A DNA stretch of 64,000 bases from Penelope pileata. Its lineage: Eukaryota > Chordata > Aves > Galliformes > Cracidae. Position 1 is the stretch's first letter. Each line of letters starts with the position of its first letter. Location: assembly GCA_013396635.1 (NCBI GenBank), contig WBMW01005650.1, positions 3,564,509-3,628,508 of the forward strand. Reading direction: 5' to 3'. Of this stretch, positions 11,801 through 24,419 are shown piece after piece. The notes beneath the pieces were generated by a model. That model searched no databases. It was not told the DNA's origin and saw nothing but the letters and a program-made list of their open reading frames with translations. Both the position numbers and the translations under genes were made by a program.

Positions 11801-14800
11801 CATTTTGCCTGATCAGTGTCTGTTTACAGTAATCAGAGGAAAACAGTGAATGGCTCTTATAATGACAGTTTATAGCTTACTTCCAATCAATAAGACAGTT
11901 ATTTTGAAAGAGTCACGTAAGTTTAGAATCAATTATGAATGGAAAAGAAAATGAAAAAGGGTGACTATTCCTGGCTTGAGATTTGTTCATTTGAGAGTTG
12001 TATTTTTTCCATCTTGCCAGCCTCCTGCATGTGACACAGCACGGTTGAGCTGTGCAATAAATGCTTCTACAGAATTACTCACCACCCTCACGAACCAGTC
12101 TGGTAACTTAAAGTTGAGCATATTTATTTCTAAAAGCCATCTATTGCATTTTCTGTGAATATTAGATGCTTAGGACATTATTTCTGAACTGCTTTATATA
12201 CTACACTACTGTGAAATATAGCTCTTGCTATGAGGAACTTTTCTTCTTTTATTTTATGCTCCTGAAAAATAAATCATGTAAACATCTAGCACACACAAAT
12301 AAAAAGGGGAAAGTATTGAGGGAGATAAAATCTCAGCAGAAATAATAACTGAAACCCAAAACAATGATGACAATAAAGAAATCTTAATTTTAAAAGCATT
12401 TCAGTCTGTGAGCAAACTGTGGTAGTGGAGGAGAGGGAAAAGGAGCTCCTGGTGCAGGGAGTATAAATGAAATTATTAAAAGCTTTCTAAATGGCACCAT
12501 GTCCTTGGGGTCCCTGAGGGTGAGGGATTCAGGGGAGAGGACAAAGGGAGAATATGAGTCACTTTGTGTGGTCACAAAAAAGGAAAAGTGGGTACAAAGT
12601 GGATACAAATCAAACCATAGCGAAATCAATCTTCAATCCCTCACATTTTCATGGACAATTTGTCTCATGAACCAACTTCTTCACTGACATTGTCCCAACA
12701 GCACTGACGTAGCTCCATCAGCAAAGCACAACTAACAACATGTTATGGAGCACTATTACTTTTCCTATAAACATCCACAATAAAAACAAGATGGTTCCTT
12801 GTCTACCACTGCATTTTAGCTTCTAACATAATCCCTGCCAACCCAGGGCAAATCTTAACAAAACACAGAGATAGATTTAGATCCATATAATGAATCCTAA
12901 TGGTCTTGTTTCATCACATTGTAATAGCAAAATGTTTATTCAATTTTTTTACCATCTTGAATCTCCTAAACATGAATGAAGTGTTCTGTAGATGGAAAAA
13001 AATAGCTAATGCTAAGTAAGTTCTGCTTTAACAAAATGCATGAAGGATTACCACATAAGGATTGCTTAAGGATTACCACTAAGGAAAAAATGTAAATTAA
13101 AGGACCAAATGATAATGCCTTCATCTGCCAATATGCTCAGCAATAAAACTAAATACTACAATTTAGAATATAAAAATGTCCATGTCTCTTTTGAACCTTT
13201 TATATTTAATCATGTCCCTGAGCCCTCTACCTGTTCAAGATACAATCTAAATTCATGGGTGGGAGGGCCTTTATTTGCCATGAGAATTAACCATAACTGC
13301 ATGCCTATAGGAGCTGCTGTTTGTTAAAAATATCAAATATCACAATACTCATAATGCAGCTTTAAGACTTAGAGAAATCAATCATAAAACTTCGTCTGTT
13401 CACAGACATTTGAACACACTTTATGCTCAGACTTCATCCTCTGCACAGCTCTTCGGCAACCCCAGAGATAGATTGTGATAGAAAATTTCTGGCAGTCGGG
13501 TCTCCTGATACATGTCTTTTTACTAAATTATCTCCGTATGCCTCTTAAAGAAACATATGATCTATAATTCTAGTCTGAATGGAAGCGTTTCTGTATTTTA
13601 CCATGAGGATTTATACCACATTAACAACATAAACATGCAATATTTATTCCTTTCCTGGTTCCTTTTTGTGCAGCTTCTCACTATCCCTTAACTGCTTTGG
13701 CATTAACTAGTAAAATGCTAGAATGACAACGATGCCATGGAGCAGCTCGGTTAAGCACAATTCCTCCTCTGTTGTGCAAATGCACCCCTTGCAGAACATC
13801 CATTGTGAACTGAGACCTGAAAGGACTTTCTACAATGTCAAAAGAGCACTTGTGTGGACACACTGCACCTCCCCGTTTGGTGATGAGACACTAACCAGCT
13901 TTACTTCTGATACGATGTTTTACCTGAGGTATTCAATTACATCCCCACTAGACTGTGCTGAAGGAATATTTAAAGTCTGCTTTGCCCTTGACTCCTGATT
14001 CTGCATGTCAAAAACACTTAACTCAAACCCTTTTGGATTACCAATACTGCATTAAGTTCATTGACTCCTGTACCAGATTATCCAGGACCAGACGAACTGA
14101 TATCACACACACAGATATTGATGTTCTTTTAATATTAGACAAAAACAGCATGGCATTGTAAATGTCTTTATTATTTCAGGGGGATGGGCTAGCAGAGAAT
14201 AAACACAACTCCCTCATGCAATCTGCAGTCACTTATTTTATGGAACTCTCCCTTGAAATTGTTGTGAAAACTCAGAAATTTAGTGAAAGAAACCCTCAAG
14301 AAAATGCTTTTATTTGAGAATTTCTGGTTTATGAAACCACAGAACTGTCCACACTAATCTACAGCTCCCCTTGCTGGGTCAGTTGCTGAACTGCATTTGA
14401 GCAATGGCAAATAAAGTATTTGATACATGTGGACTCACACAATGTGCATCATACTCATCTGCCGTTGTGCACAAGAAGCCTCTGTGCTGTACACATTGCC
14501 TAGAGACAGCGCTTCACCAGCTCAAGACAAAATTCAGACCAAACTTCAGTGCTGCAACTGAAGAGATGACAGAATCAAAAACAAAAACACATACCAGCTC
14601 CCACCTGCCTTCCAAGTTTCTACAGACTTCCTTGATTATCACAGGCAATCCTCACTTCTCCTCCTTTACCCTCCCACTCTGAAAGACGTCAATGAGCAGA
14701 ACGCGATTCAGAACGGTGATGAATGAAACTCAAAATCTGTTAACAGCTGTACTCAAAAGCATAACTGGTCCTGGTTCCCTTACTAGGAAAGTGCAGGCCA

Positions 14801-17199
14801 CAGAACAACTTGTTCAGGCAGACTGCAAAGTTTGTGTTCTGTGCTCCTTAACAGAACTAGTTACTGCTACTGTTTGCCAGCCCGCTGGACTTTTTCACTT
14901 TAATAAAACTTAAGAGTCTCAGAAAACCTGATTTTTTTTTTTTTTTTGCAAAGTACATTGTATCTCTTACCAGCTATTCAGATATGCTCATAAATATGAT
15001 GAGAAGGTTTTCTTTTTGAAATGTCTTAATAGTTTTCCTAACAAGGAGTAAAATATACTCCATATCCTATCAACCAATCTCTAATGCGACACCGATTCCT
15101 TAGATGAATGATTCAACATAGTTTCTCATTCCAAATGCAAGGTACAATGATGCTTGGGTGGAATTCCCTTGACCTTTCTGGTTGCAATTTGCATTTTTAG
15201 GTAATTCAGAGCATCTACTATGCTTTTGTCTTGATGAGTTTTTCTGCAATAGCTGTCTTGACACCACTGTGGCAACGTAACAGGGAACTACATGGCTGGA
15301 GTGTAAATCCTACTGCCATGGTTTTCATACAAACACAACGCTCTCTCGTATTTGTGTATCCACACCAACACAGGTATAAAATGCAAGTTGCTGTAGAAGT
15401 TCTGTTAAAAAAAGTCACAACTCTTATCTAAGGAAAATAATAACATTGGCATCCACAATTTCTATCAACTATTTTTACCTGAACCTAATGAAAATTTGGG
15501 GATATATTTTTCTGGTTAAAACCAGCACATACAGACAAAGTATAATTAGGATTAATTTTTTGGATGAGAAACATCTCTGTACTGCTTTCTCCTCAGTCTC
15601 TCAGTCTCTATTGTGTTCCTGTCAGCAAAAGAATTGCTACAACTGACTAAGAAAAAAACAGAAAAGAAAAAAAAAAAAAGCAAGCACATGTAAGTCAACA
15701 AGCATCCAAATAAAAATTATAGATCTATTTTTATATGCCTCTGACACCCTGTTGACCATGTATTGACCATTTGTGACCATTTTGCTCAGACTAAGTCAAT
15801 CAATAAGTTGCTCATCCAGAATGTAAAACTGATTTTTATCCCTTATAAAATTGATAACTCAGAATATGAGATGAGATGAGAAGAAGATGGTATTGCTATA
15901 AACTCACAGTATGCCTATCAAGGAAGCTACGTGTCCCAATCTCACTGGAACAATAACTGGTAACTTAAGAATTATTACAGCTTTAAGCAATTGAAGGATT
16001 TTAAAAATGTTTTGATACTCAAAGGTAAATTTGACGTGTTTGTCAATTTTCAAAGGAGTCCGGAGAGATTAGATTTAGGGGTCAGTCACAGAAAGGTCAT
16101 TGTGAGACCATGGATTTTACTTTCAAATTACGAACAAGAAAAATCAAAACCAAAATTATACGCATACACACACAAAAAGTGAGTACTTGGTATAGGGATT
16201 TGCAAAGTTAGTCTGTCACCCATTGAAACGGACCCCCCACTTACCAGACATAATTTTTCTGACAAATAACCTTGATAGGTAAAGGTAAAGCACACAGACG
16301 ATTTACTGCTATTACAAACTTCTTCAAGCTGTGTGCCAACACTCATCCTCTTCAAAATAAAGCAGGGAGCACTAGGTCTTATGTTACAAAGCATCTACAA
16401 TTACAGAATGCTTTCCAAAATGCTAACAATAAATCTAAAACAAAAATCAATACTATTAATTTGTGAGATGGATGCTAAAAAAATCAAAGCTGCCATCGTT
16501 CAAAAGTGTTAAAACATAAACACAATGGAAATCATAAATGTGCTTTAAAACTCAATTTAAAAATACCAGTTACAAGTTTTTCTAATCTAAATTTAAGACC
16601 CTTGTTGCTTATTTATTCCTATGAAAAAGGATACAGCAGATGAGTTGTGAATGATGTTAACAGACACTTTCCCAACCACAGAACTTGCTGGCTAACTGCC
16701 CAATGAATACAATAGCCACATGTTCGCGATCTTTAATTATCCAATTAATGTAGTGTCATTTTAGCAATTAGTTCAGATGACCATATGTAACTTTTTACAA
16801 ATAGCTCTTTCTTACTATGACCAGAATGCCAAATGTACCAAAATGTGTTTGTATTAAATGCCCAACTCGAATATTAAAAGGACTTACATAATTACCTGTG
16901 TTTAACATACTGTGACTTGTCCTATTAGATGCTCCCTAAAATAGATATAGTTTCTTAAGAAAGGTTGATTTTTGCAGAATTGTTCTGTCCTACAGCCCAA
17001 ATTCTAGATCTTGTTATCTCCCCTGATATTAAAATAAGGTCCTGATGAGGTCACGGCACAACTGTCAAATGGCAGTTTTTGTTCATTTTCGGTGATTTTT
17101 TGAGATAAAAATTGAAAACCACCCTGACATAACCTACACACAGGCACTGCAAAACCTTCATCCTCACCCTTCTTACAAAGCTCTACAGACAAATCACTT
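8807..17199. other. Long unique noncoding stretch
   Basis: Roughly 8 kb with no recognisable gene. It contains small items only: poly(T) at 14932-14947, an A-rich run near 15661-15679, a 25-bp-spaced direct repeat of aaggattaccac (13043-13054 and 13068-13079), and three close tgaccat copies at 15753-15780. No CR1, LTR or tRNA-derived element is recognised. Confidence 0.55.
14932..14947. repeat. Poly(T) run, 16 bp
   Basis: Sixteen consecutive T. A simple repeat with no associated element seen. Confidence 0.9.
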
Positions 17200-17475
17200 C
17201 ATCAAGCCACTGTGCCGTGGCACTGGCGTTGTCGAAAGGACAAGGGGATGGCAGGCACCTCCGCACCTTGCCGCACCATGACGCAACCCCAGGAGCTGTG
17301 TGCTCAGGCTGGTTTGGGGCCAGCAGCTGCTGCCTGCAGCGCCAGGTGGCTGCCAGATCAGCTCTGCAAAGGCAGCATCGAGTCCCTGCAGTGACCTGGA
17401 GCTGGCTGCAGGAGACAGGGAGGATCTGACAGCACACAGGAACCTCGAGAGACGTTGCATCTCCGTCCTGTAAGG
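17200..17475. other. GC-rich patch, function unknown
   Basis: An abrupt GC-rich island of about 270 bp in AT-rich surroundings, with several CpGs (for example near 17226-17236 and 17264-17283). Both strands carry overlapping open frames of 60 to 102 codons, which is what raised GC alone produces by removing stops. No domain or repeat family is recognised. A donor-like cct|gtaagg lies at its right edge (GT at 17470-17471). It could be a noncoding exon, a decayed CpG-rich element or an unrecognised repeat. Confidence 0.35.
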
Positions 17476-19309
17476 TCATCATGCGTATCAAACATGATTT
17501 AGTTGAGCAGACCCAATCCTCATACTTGGTGTTATCTCACATTTTACAGCTTAAGTGATACTACAAGAAATGGAGACAAGGATGTAGATGACATTACACC
17601 TTCCTTTTTTGATGTGTATGGCATTGGGCACGACTGGAGAGAAGAAACTGGTTTACATCGAGCCTACATGAAAATTGGCTTTCCTGGAAAGGTTTGATTC
17701 AACACATAAAAGTTTTCATTCCTCATGTAAGGAATGCTGTCATGTTCCTTACTGTAGAAAGTTCTCTATATTCTCACGGATTGAGGATTTAGTCCCAAAT
17801 ACAACTTCTAAGTGCTCTAATGATAGAAATAAAAAAAATACTAACAAGGAAGAGAGACTGGCAGAACTGATTTCCAAGTTTAGTAAAATGAAATACAATA
17901 AAAAGCAGAAGATAAAAGCAGAATATCTGTTTGAAATTAACACAAAATGACTTGGCCATCTACGTATTGCCTAAACACATTCAGAGAAAACTATTCTCTG
18001 TCACAGTATTTCCCTGTGGCAAAAAGATAAGTTATTTTCTCCTTAGGACACTCATTATAATCACTAGAGTACAGGTAATTGTTGAAGAAGAAAAAGGAAA
18101 AAGCAATTGCTGCATAAATGCCTCAAATTCCTATTGTTTATAAGCTGTGTTTAGATGAAGGTGTACATACAGGAAGACATACAGGTCTTTATGTCTCCTT
18201 AATTGGCTTCAATTCTCTCTAAGGACTCTCTTAATATATAAAAACTGTATGCATTTTAATGTAAAATTCATATCAACCTAAGTGAATAGGTTAGCATTGC
18301 ATTTTCTGTCACTACAGTTAATGAATACCAAAGCTGTTGAATTATAAGGCACACTATTGTAGATACTTCTACATGTAATAAAGACAATTTTTCTGCATCC
18401 TTTGTCCTGTTCTTCACTGCTTGTCTCTATCTCAGAGGGTCTGTTTGTACTAGGGCTTTTAGGAAAATAAATGCAACCAGCTGAACTCTGGTCTCTGATG
18501 CAAACTACAGCTTCTAAAATAAGTTTCTAATCAACCACAAATCTACTCTGACAGTTGGACATACTATTTAACAAGACTGGTTAAGGCTCCTTCAGATTTC
18601 ACCTACTTGAAATACTGGAGGTACTCAGCAGCTCTTAAGGTAATTTCCTCTGAAAACCAGAGAAGTGAGCCCTGATCACAGAAAAATAGACAGTGGGGTC
18701 CTGAGGGATAGCAATATTTTTGGAGGGCAAACCAGCTTTTTACCTTTACTTATACCATACATTCTCAAATCATAAACCCTTTCAGCTCAGGACCCATTTA
18801 CCAGCAGATTCACATGGCAGAGCTCTGATTAAAATCCAGCTCTCTGTACTGACTGTGTTTGAATAATGCCCATAGGAGAATGAAAGCACAACCGAGATGA
18901 GAGATTCAATATGTGCGTTGGCCAGAGCAGCAGCCTCCTGCATGTGGATACGTACTGGGACAAGCAGACAATACTTGGATGTGTCCCTTCAAGTTAAAAC
19001 TTGCTATAGCCCAGGCAAGAAGTCTGTTTGAAGAACGAAGGAATGGAGGAGGTGCATTTATAAGATTCTCCAAGACTACTCTGATTAGTTCCTCCCTTTC
19101 AAACAGTATATTGAAGCCTCTTTAAAAAATTCATACAGTAGAATCATTCTATGCAACCGTAGGAAGAAAGCTGTCAGACAACATTCCCAATTCAATATTA
19201 CATTGTGCTTCAAGAAAAGATTTCCATATATTCTAGATTAAAAAAAGTCTCATAAATAAATGATAATCCATCGCTTGCACTGAAAAATGAAAAATAATTT
19301 TCTGTTTGC
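17476..19309. other. Unique noncoding stretch
   Basis: AT-rich sequence with no gene or repeat recognised. Open frames here, such as the 91-codon one on the plus strand at 17675-17950, are lysine- and serine-rich in the way expected from AT-rich chance frames. Confidence 0.55.
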
Positions 19310-19331
19310 ATTTTACTCTGCAGAGTAAAAT
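19310..19331. repeat. Perfect 22-bp palindrome
   Basis: Each half is the exact reverse complement of the other (attttactctg / cagagtaaaat) with no spacer, centred on a PstI-type ctgcag. It is a dyad symmetry that could form a cruciform or bind a dimeric factor. No function is shown. Confidence 0.9.
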
Positions 19332-20686
19332 TTAATCTCTCTTTTAATATAATCTTTGTATATATAAAGAAGTAAAAAGATGTAACCTTATGAAAATGGA
19401 TTTTTTTTTACATGGTTAAAAATATTTCTATCGGTGTTTATCTAGAAATCTTACTTTTATGAGTGCTGGAATATATCACATATTGATAACTTAAACACAT
19501 TGTTCCAAACAAATTATGGTAATGTTCTTTTCTTTAAAGAGAAGGGAGAAAACCTGGGTTTTTAACATTAAGCAGGACAGAGACAATGATGAAGGAAAGA
19601 GAAACTCCTGAGAGGTTGCTACATCTGGAGGCACTTCAACAGAAATCTGTTAGTAATTTTTAAGAATTTATTACAACAAGACTTCAAGATATTTTGTATC
19701 AACCTAAAAGATAACATTCGCTATTATAAACATATAATGTACATGTGTGCATATTCATAAATTTACCTTTTCAGTCATGTGGTATGCTAGTGCTGCACAG
19801 AGTATAAATAATATCCTATAAGCTATCTGTATCTAAATTCTAATTCTAATTGCATACTGCAATTTTTTTTTTTAAAACATTCTGGTTTCAGCTCCTGTAT
19901 AAAAAAGCAGCAGAAAAAAAGGTTAAGTTCACAATTCTGTCAAAGAGGTATCTTCCTCCTACTCGTGATGTGGGAGTAACCTGCTTTAATTCCCTTCCGC
20001 CTGGGGGGACTGGAGCGCATCGCCTATCTCTGGCTGATAGCTATGGGTGGTTGAGGGCTCGCTTACCTCCTTGATACAATTCCACTTTCAGTAAGTAATT
20101 AAACTTTCACTGAAGCAGGTACTGAAACCCCAGTGGCCCACTTCCCAGGTAAAAGCCACATCACCAGCCAAAAGGGTCATTCCCGCTTACTTTATTTCTC
20201 AATTAGTTGTAACTCCATACAAGATAAAACAGGACAAAATGCAGTCCCCGTTGCTACAACAAGCTGTTCTGGCACAGCCATTTAGGGACTTTGTTGGGAG
20301 AGGTGGGTCACAAGACAGAAACCATGAGCTATCTCCTCACAGGATGCAGGCAGTATGCACACCTAATAGCAATGTACTTTCTGGTGACTTGCATGCAGCT
20401 ATAGGAGCATTTCCAAAAGCGTGAAACTTATTTTCAAAATGGCACAAAAGTACTATATTTTAAATGGGAATTCTCACTAATGGAATTACTCTCATTACTG
20501 CAGGAAGCGCTAATTTTCCTGCTCACTGGAAGCTTAATGAAAGTTTTGTATTTTGTCCCTAATTGTGATTAATCAGTGTGGCACTGTGAATGGCAGCAAT
20601 TCCTTTTTAAGCACGGTAATTTTCAAAATTTGGCAAAGTGTACATGTTAAGCAAATCACTCCATAACTGTGCTGCATGCTAAAAGA
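19332..20686. other. Unique noncoding stretch with a homeodomain-site-like block
   Basis: No gene is recognised. The part at about 20465-20600 is rich in taat/atta cores and gattaatca-type motifs and has the mixed composition typical of conserved noncoding elements. Without an alignment this remains a guess. Confidence 0.35.
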
Positions 20687-21070
20687 AAGCAGCATCATGG
20701 CCAGCTCCTGGCACAGGCAACCAACACCCCTGCCTGTGGCAGCAGCCAGCTGGGCACACTGACACCTGGTTTCTGCCACCTATTTCCAGCAGTCAACAGC
20801 CAGTCCCTGCTTCTGCGTGAAGGCACATGGGGCAGAGCATCCTGGCGAGGTGGTGGTGCTGGACTGGGCAGGGGCACTAGGTGCAGCTCCCAGCACATCC
20901 CAGCACAGCTCTCTCCCATCCCAAACCCAAATCTGCAGCAGCAAGCAAGGCCAGTACTCCGCAGCTCTCACCCCAGCTCGAACCCATCTCTGTCCCTGTC
21001 CTTTGCTGGGGCAGAAGCGGAGGTTTATCACAGCCTTGTTTTTTGTCTGCACCATTGGGAGCCTTAAACA
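20687..21070. other. GC-rich patch, function unknown
   Basis: A second GC-rich patch of nearly 400 bp with long overlapping open frames on both strands, up to about 130 codons. Some of these begin at non-ATG codons. The predicted peptides are rich in Ala, Pro, Ser and Gln and match no family I recognise. CpG is not strikingly abundant. It may be a noncoding exon, an old repeat or compositional noise. Confidence 0.3.
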
Positions 21071-21900
21071 GGCTCTATCCAAATCTACACGACTCTGGAA
21101 ACATTTGAAAAGTACTGCTGCAATGTCTACACACAGCTAATTCTTTCTGAAACCTGAATCAACACATACATTGCTGATAAACAAAGTCTGCTGTAAAATA
21201 AAAGGCCAAAAAAGAGAAAAATTGTTGCTTACATAACGAATAAACCAAAGGAAAACATTTCCACTGCTTCTAATAAACACACGATATTACTGTTTAATTT
21301 TACAAATTTCCAAAGCCGCAGGACTTGCAAGAGCTATAATGTCATTTGGTTATTAATTCTTAAAAAAAAATAGAAAGATTTTTATTGCTATTAAAATAAA
21401 GAAAAGGATTCAGTGATGTGACGTATCTCCTATCAGGAGCATCATTTTGCAATGCCTTCTGGCCCCTTGTGAAGCTCAGTCCGTACAAAGCTCCTGGCGA
21501 GCAGAATAGGCTGAAAATAAGGCACAGGACTCCCAGATGCGGTCCACTCAGACTACTCAGCTGTTTATGGAAGTCAGTTTTTTTTCATAGCTAATAGGAA
21601 TAACAGCTTTCTGTTTTTTTTTTTTTTCTAGCTGATAATGACAGTAGTAACTAGATCTGCAGTGTAAACACAATACTGTTTTTGCTATAGCTTATATAAA
21701 ATTGGACCTTAAACTTAAAAAAAAAAAAAAGGAACTAATAGAGAAAGTTTGTGATGTACTTATTGAATTCAGTATCAGACAGTAATGCCATTTATCCATT
21801 GGTTTTCTTCCTCCTGTTTCTGAGAATCTGAAAGTTCTCTTTCTGCTGTACTTGCACTAGGCATGTAAACAAGCCAATCCGGTAGATAAACAACTAATTT
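21071..21900. other. Unique noncoding stretch
   Basis: AT-rich DNA with several homopolymers, including T near 21614-21627 followed by a ctag that resembles a splice acceptor, and A near 21718-21731. No gene or repeat is recognised. Confidence 0.55.
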
Positions 21901-22413
21901 TTGGACAGAATTGCAGGTTTGGGAGCCAATTTCAGGAGTTACGAAATGTGGAATCATACATTTTTGGGGTGCACTAAAAAAGGGTTATCGAGCAACTCCT
22001 CCTATTTAGCATTTTTCTCAACAGAAAATGTCCAAGGTCTGCACCGCGTTTGTCAGTTTCTCACAGAGGGCTGTGCATCGTTCCTGCAGGTTGCCGTGAC
22101 TTACCACGCAGCCATCTGGCCCCATGCATTAGTACACACACACTTCAGAAATCCACAAACATTTTCAAGCAGCACTCTCCACTGTGCTCTAAGTGCAGCT
22201 CTGGTAGCACGCACCCAAATACAGTATGTAAATAAGACAAAGACTAATAATGCCTTCAATCCTTTGAGCACAAAGGCTGCTGTAGTATGTAACATAGCAA
22301 CACATTTTCCATTACACCCAAAGATTAATAAGCCTCATGGAGACCTGGAAAATCTGACAGAAAACAAGGGCAATATGATGTTCATTTCTGTTTCATTAAA
22401 CACAGGATGAGCT
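21901..22413 (+). other. Longest open frame of the window, probably not a gene
   Basis: A 169-codon open frame that begins with TTG at 21901. The first ATG in frame is at 21946, leaving 154 codons. The translation shows no domain, signal peptide, transmembrane pattern or repeat I recognise. Its composition (Ser, Thr, Asn, His) looks like translated noncoding DNA. There is no supporting splice structure. It is listed because it is the longest open frame here, not because a function is seen. Confidence 0.5.
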
Positions 22414-22715
22414 GATGGATCTCTCCACACTTTGTCACTCCGCACTGTTAATGGCTCTTTGACATTATTATTCACCATGGGTGAGATTGTGTAACCTCTG
22501 CTTACAGTGGTGAGCATTTACAGAAGTAGTCCCACTGGCAACTGCTGTAGAGAGGTTACCTGGAGCATATGGTACTTCTCAGCTCAAGTAAGAGTGGCTG
22601 AATCTGACCATAAAAAAGTGTTTGTGAAGGGTTTTAGTAATGTGCGGGCAGTTGGTGAAGGGCAGTTCAGTGAATGCAGAGGTTTAATGTAGCAGTTAGA
22701 AACTCTGCTTCTAAC

Positions 22716-22738
22716 TTCAGCATTCTAAGAATGCTGAA
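22716..22738. repeat. 11-bp near-perfect palindrome
   Basis: Arms ttcagcattct (22716-22726) and agaatgctgaa (22728-22738) are exact reverse complements separated by one base. Confidence 0.9.
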
Positions 22739-23270
22739 TGTCAAACCGAAGAGTATAACTAGAGACAGACTAACACAAGGAGACAGCTGTCCTGTTTGCA
22801 TACAGACACAATGCTTCATTAGGCCATATTGCCACAGAGGAAAAGTGTGATGTAAGCCCACCTCTCTTCTGTGTCTGCATGAAACCATTTTACAGACATG
22901 CACTTACATCTTCATCATCTGTCTTTGCAAACAAATTCCCTACAGAGTATGAACAAGACTGTTCTTGTATCATAATTTCCCAACAAAATCTTTTACAATT
23001 GTATTTGTGAATCATGCTGCTTAAACATTAATTTCAGTGTCGCTTCTCTGAAGCGCCACAATAGCAAACTTCTGAAGACAAAGTAATATAAAATATGTGG
23101 ATTCAGGTGACAGCTGAAGAATTGGGGTGATCTGCAAGAAACAGCACAAACTGAGCAAAAAGAAAAAAGAGCGGGTGGATTAGTATCGCGCTCCTGTATG
23201 CTTGGGGTCACTAAGATGAATGTGCATGAGATTCTTTTGTCCGTTTCTGCTATAATTTCACACACTAAGA

Positions 23271-23360
23271 ACAAAATTGTGCTCTCTGATATGTTCGTAG
23301 AAGTCCCTCTGGAATCAATGAGAATTACACGCCTGCATCTAAGGGCAGAATTTGGCCCTA
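23271..23360. repeat. Degenerate palindromic old repeat (family uncertain)
   Basis: The left part reads caaaattgtgctct at 23272-23285 and the right part agggcagaatttgg at 23342-23355. The second is the reverse complement of the first at 11 of 14 positions, and complementarity continues more weakly inward. Phrases such as 'gggcagaatttggccct' are characteristic of a hairpin-like element frequent in turtle and crocodilian DNA. This is probably an ancient MITE- or SINE-like copy. The name cannot be given from memory with certainty. Confidence 0.4.
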
Positions 23361-24369
23361 AGTCATTAGTTAGAACTCTCTGCTGAAACCCTTCAGAGAA
23401 TAGGAGGTTTCAGAGGACGACGAGGATCAAACTGATGTAGCACACTCAGAGATTCACTCTCACAGGAGACCATCAAATACTCAGACATTCCAAAAACCCC
23501 ATTTGTAAAGATAAAAATCTTTACAAGACTAGCACACCGTTGTCATACAGGCTGCTTGCAGTTAAAACAGACTTGAAGAATCATTAAAACCAGTGGCAAT
23601 GTAATCCAATGAAAGTTTAGAGGAGGAAAATAGCCAAACTTTTCAGACCTATACAGAAAAGCATGCCAAATACTAACAGCTATTTCTAGTGGGGGGAAAA
23701 AAAAAAAAAAAAACAGACATAAAAACAGTCTGAAAGAAAATAACTTTAGTGTGGCTATCGAATGTATGGCACCCATATAGGTGGCCTTAAATCTGTTGAA
23801 GAGATGTCGCTACATAAAAAGAAAACAAAGTGCCTTAATATAAATTCTGTCCGTAGCTAAAGTTGCTCAGATAAAGATATTTTACCCCAATCTCCTGCTA
23901 CTTGAGAAGAGTTTTGGGGTCTGTATATAAGTACACATGCCTGTGTATTTAACATGTGCTTATGTATTTTGGTTTTATTTTCTACTTTCTGCACTGAAAG
24001 AACTGCCTGTGCATTAATGAATGCAACTGTAGTTGTTTGTATTAAGATCTCATATCTATTATTTATTCTGAGCTTTAAGCAAGCAGCTGATGCAAAAATA
24101 ATTAGGAACAGAATTTTGCATCAAATGCTTTTAATTTTTTAACAGTAGTATTTAGCAATATTATTTGTGTCTGGTCCTACCTTCAGAGAAATTATTCACT
24201 TCTATGACAAGTATTGACTGTTCCATCCTAGGTATTTCTTGGTCACTTGCAGTAGTCTGAGGCTAAAAGACAAAATTGTGCCTCTCATCAATTGTACTGA
24301 TAAATTTTTCTTTGTTTTGATCAAGGACTGATAATACTCCAAACCATACTGGCTGCAAAGTAACAGCTT
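23361..24369. other. Unique noncoding stretch
   Basis: AT-rich, with an A run at 23697-23713 preceded by six G. A second partial copy of the 'caaaattgtg' arm appears at 24271-24290. No gene is seen. Confidence 0.5.
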
Positions 24370-24419
24370 AAAAAAAAAAAAAAANNNNNNNNNNNNNNNN
24401 NNNNAAAAAAAAAAAAAAA
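24370..24419. other. Assembly gap inside a poly(A) tract
   Basis: Twenty N (24385-24404) are flanked on both sides by A runs. The true length of the homopolymer, and anything within it, is unknown. Confidence 0.95.

Noticed and set aside
15753..15780. Three tgaccat words as a nuclear-receptor response element
   Set aside because: The spacing is irregular and the words do not extend to full half-site pairs.
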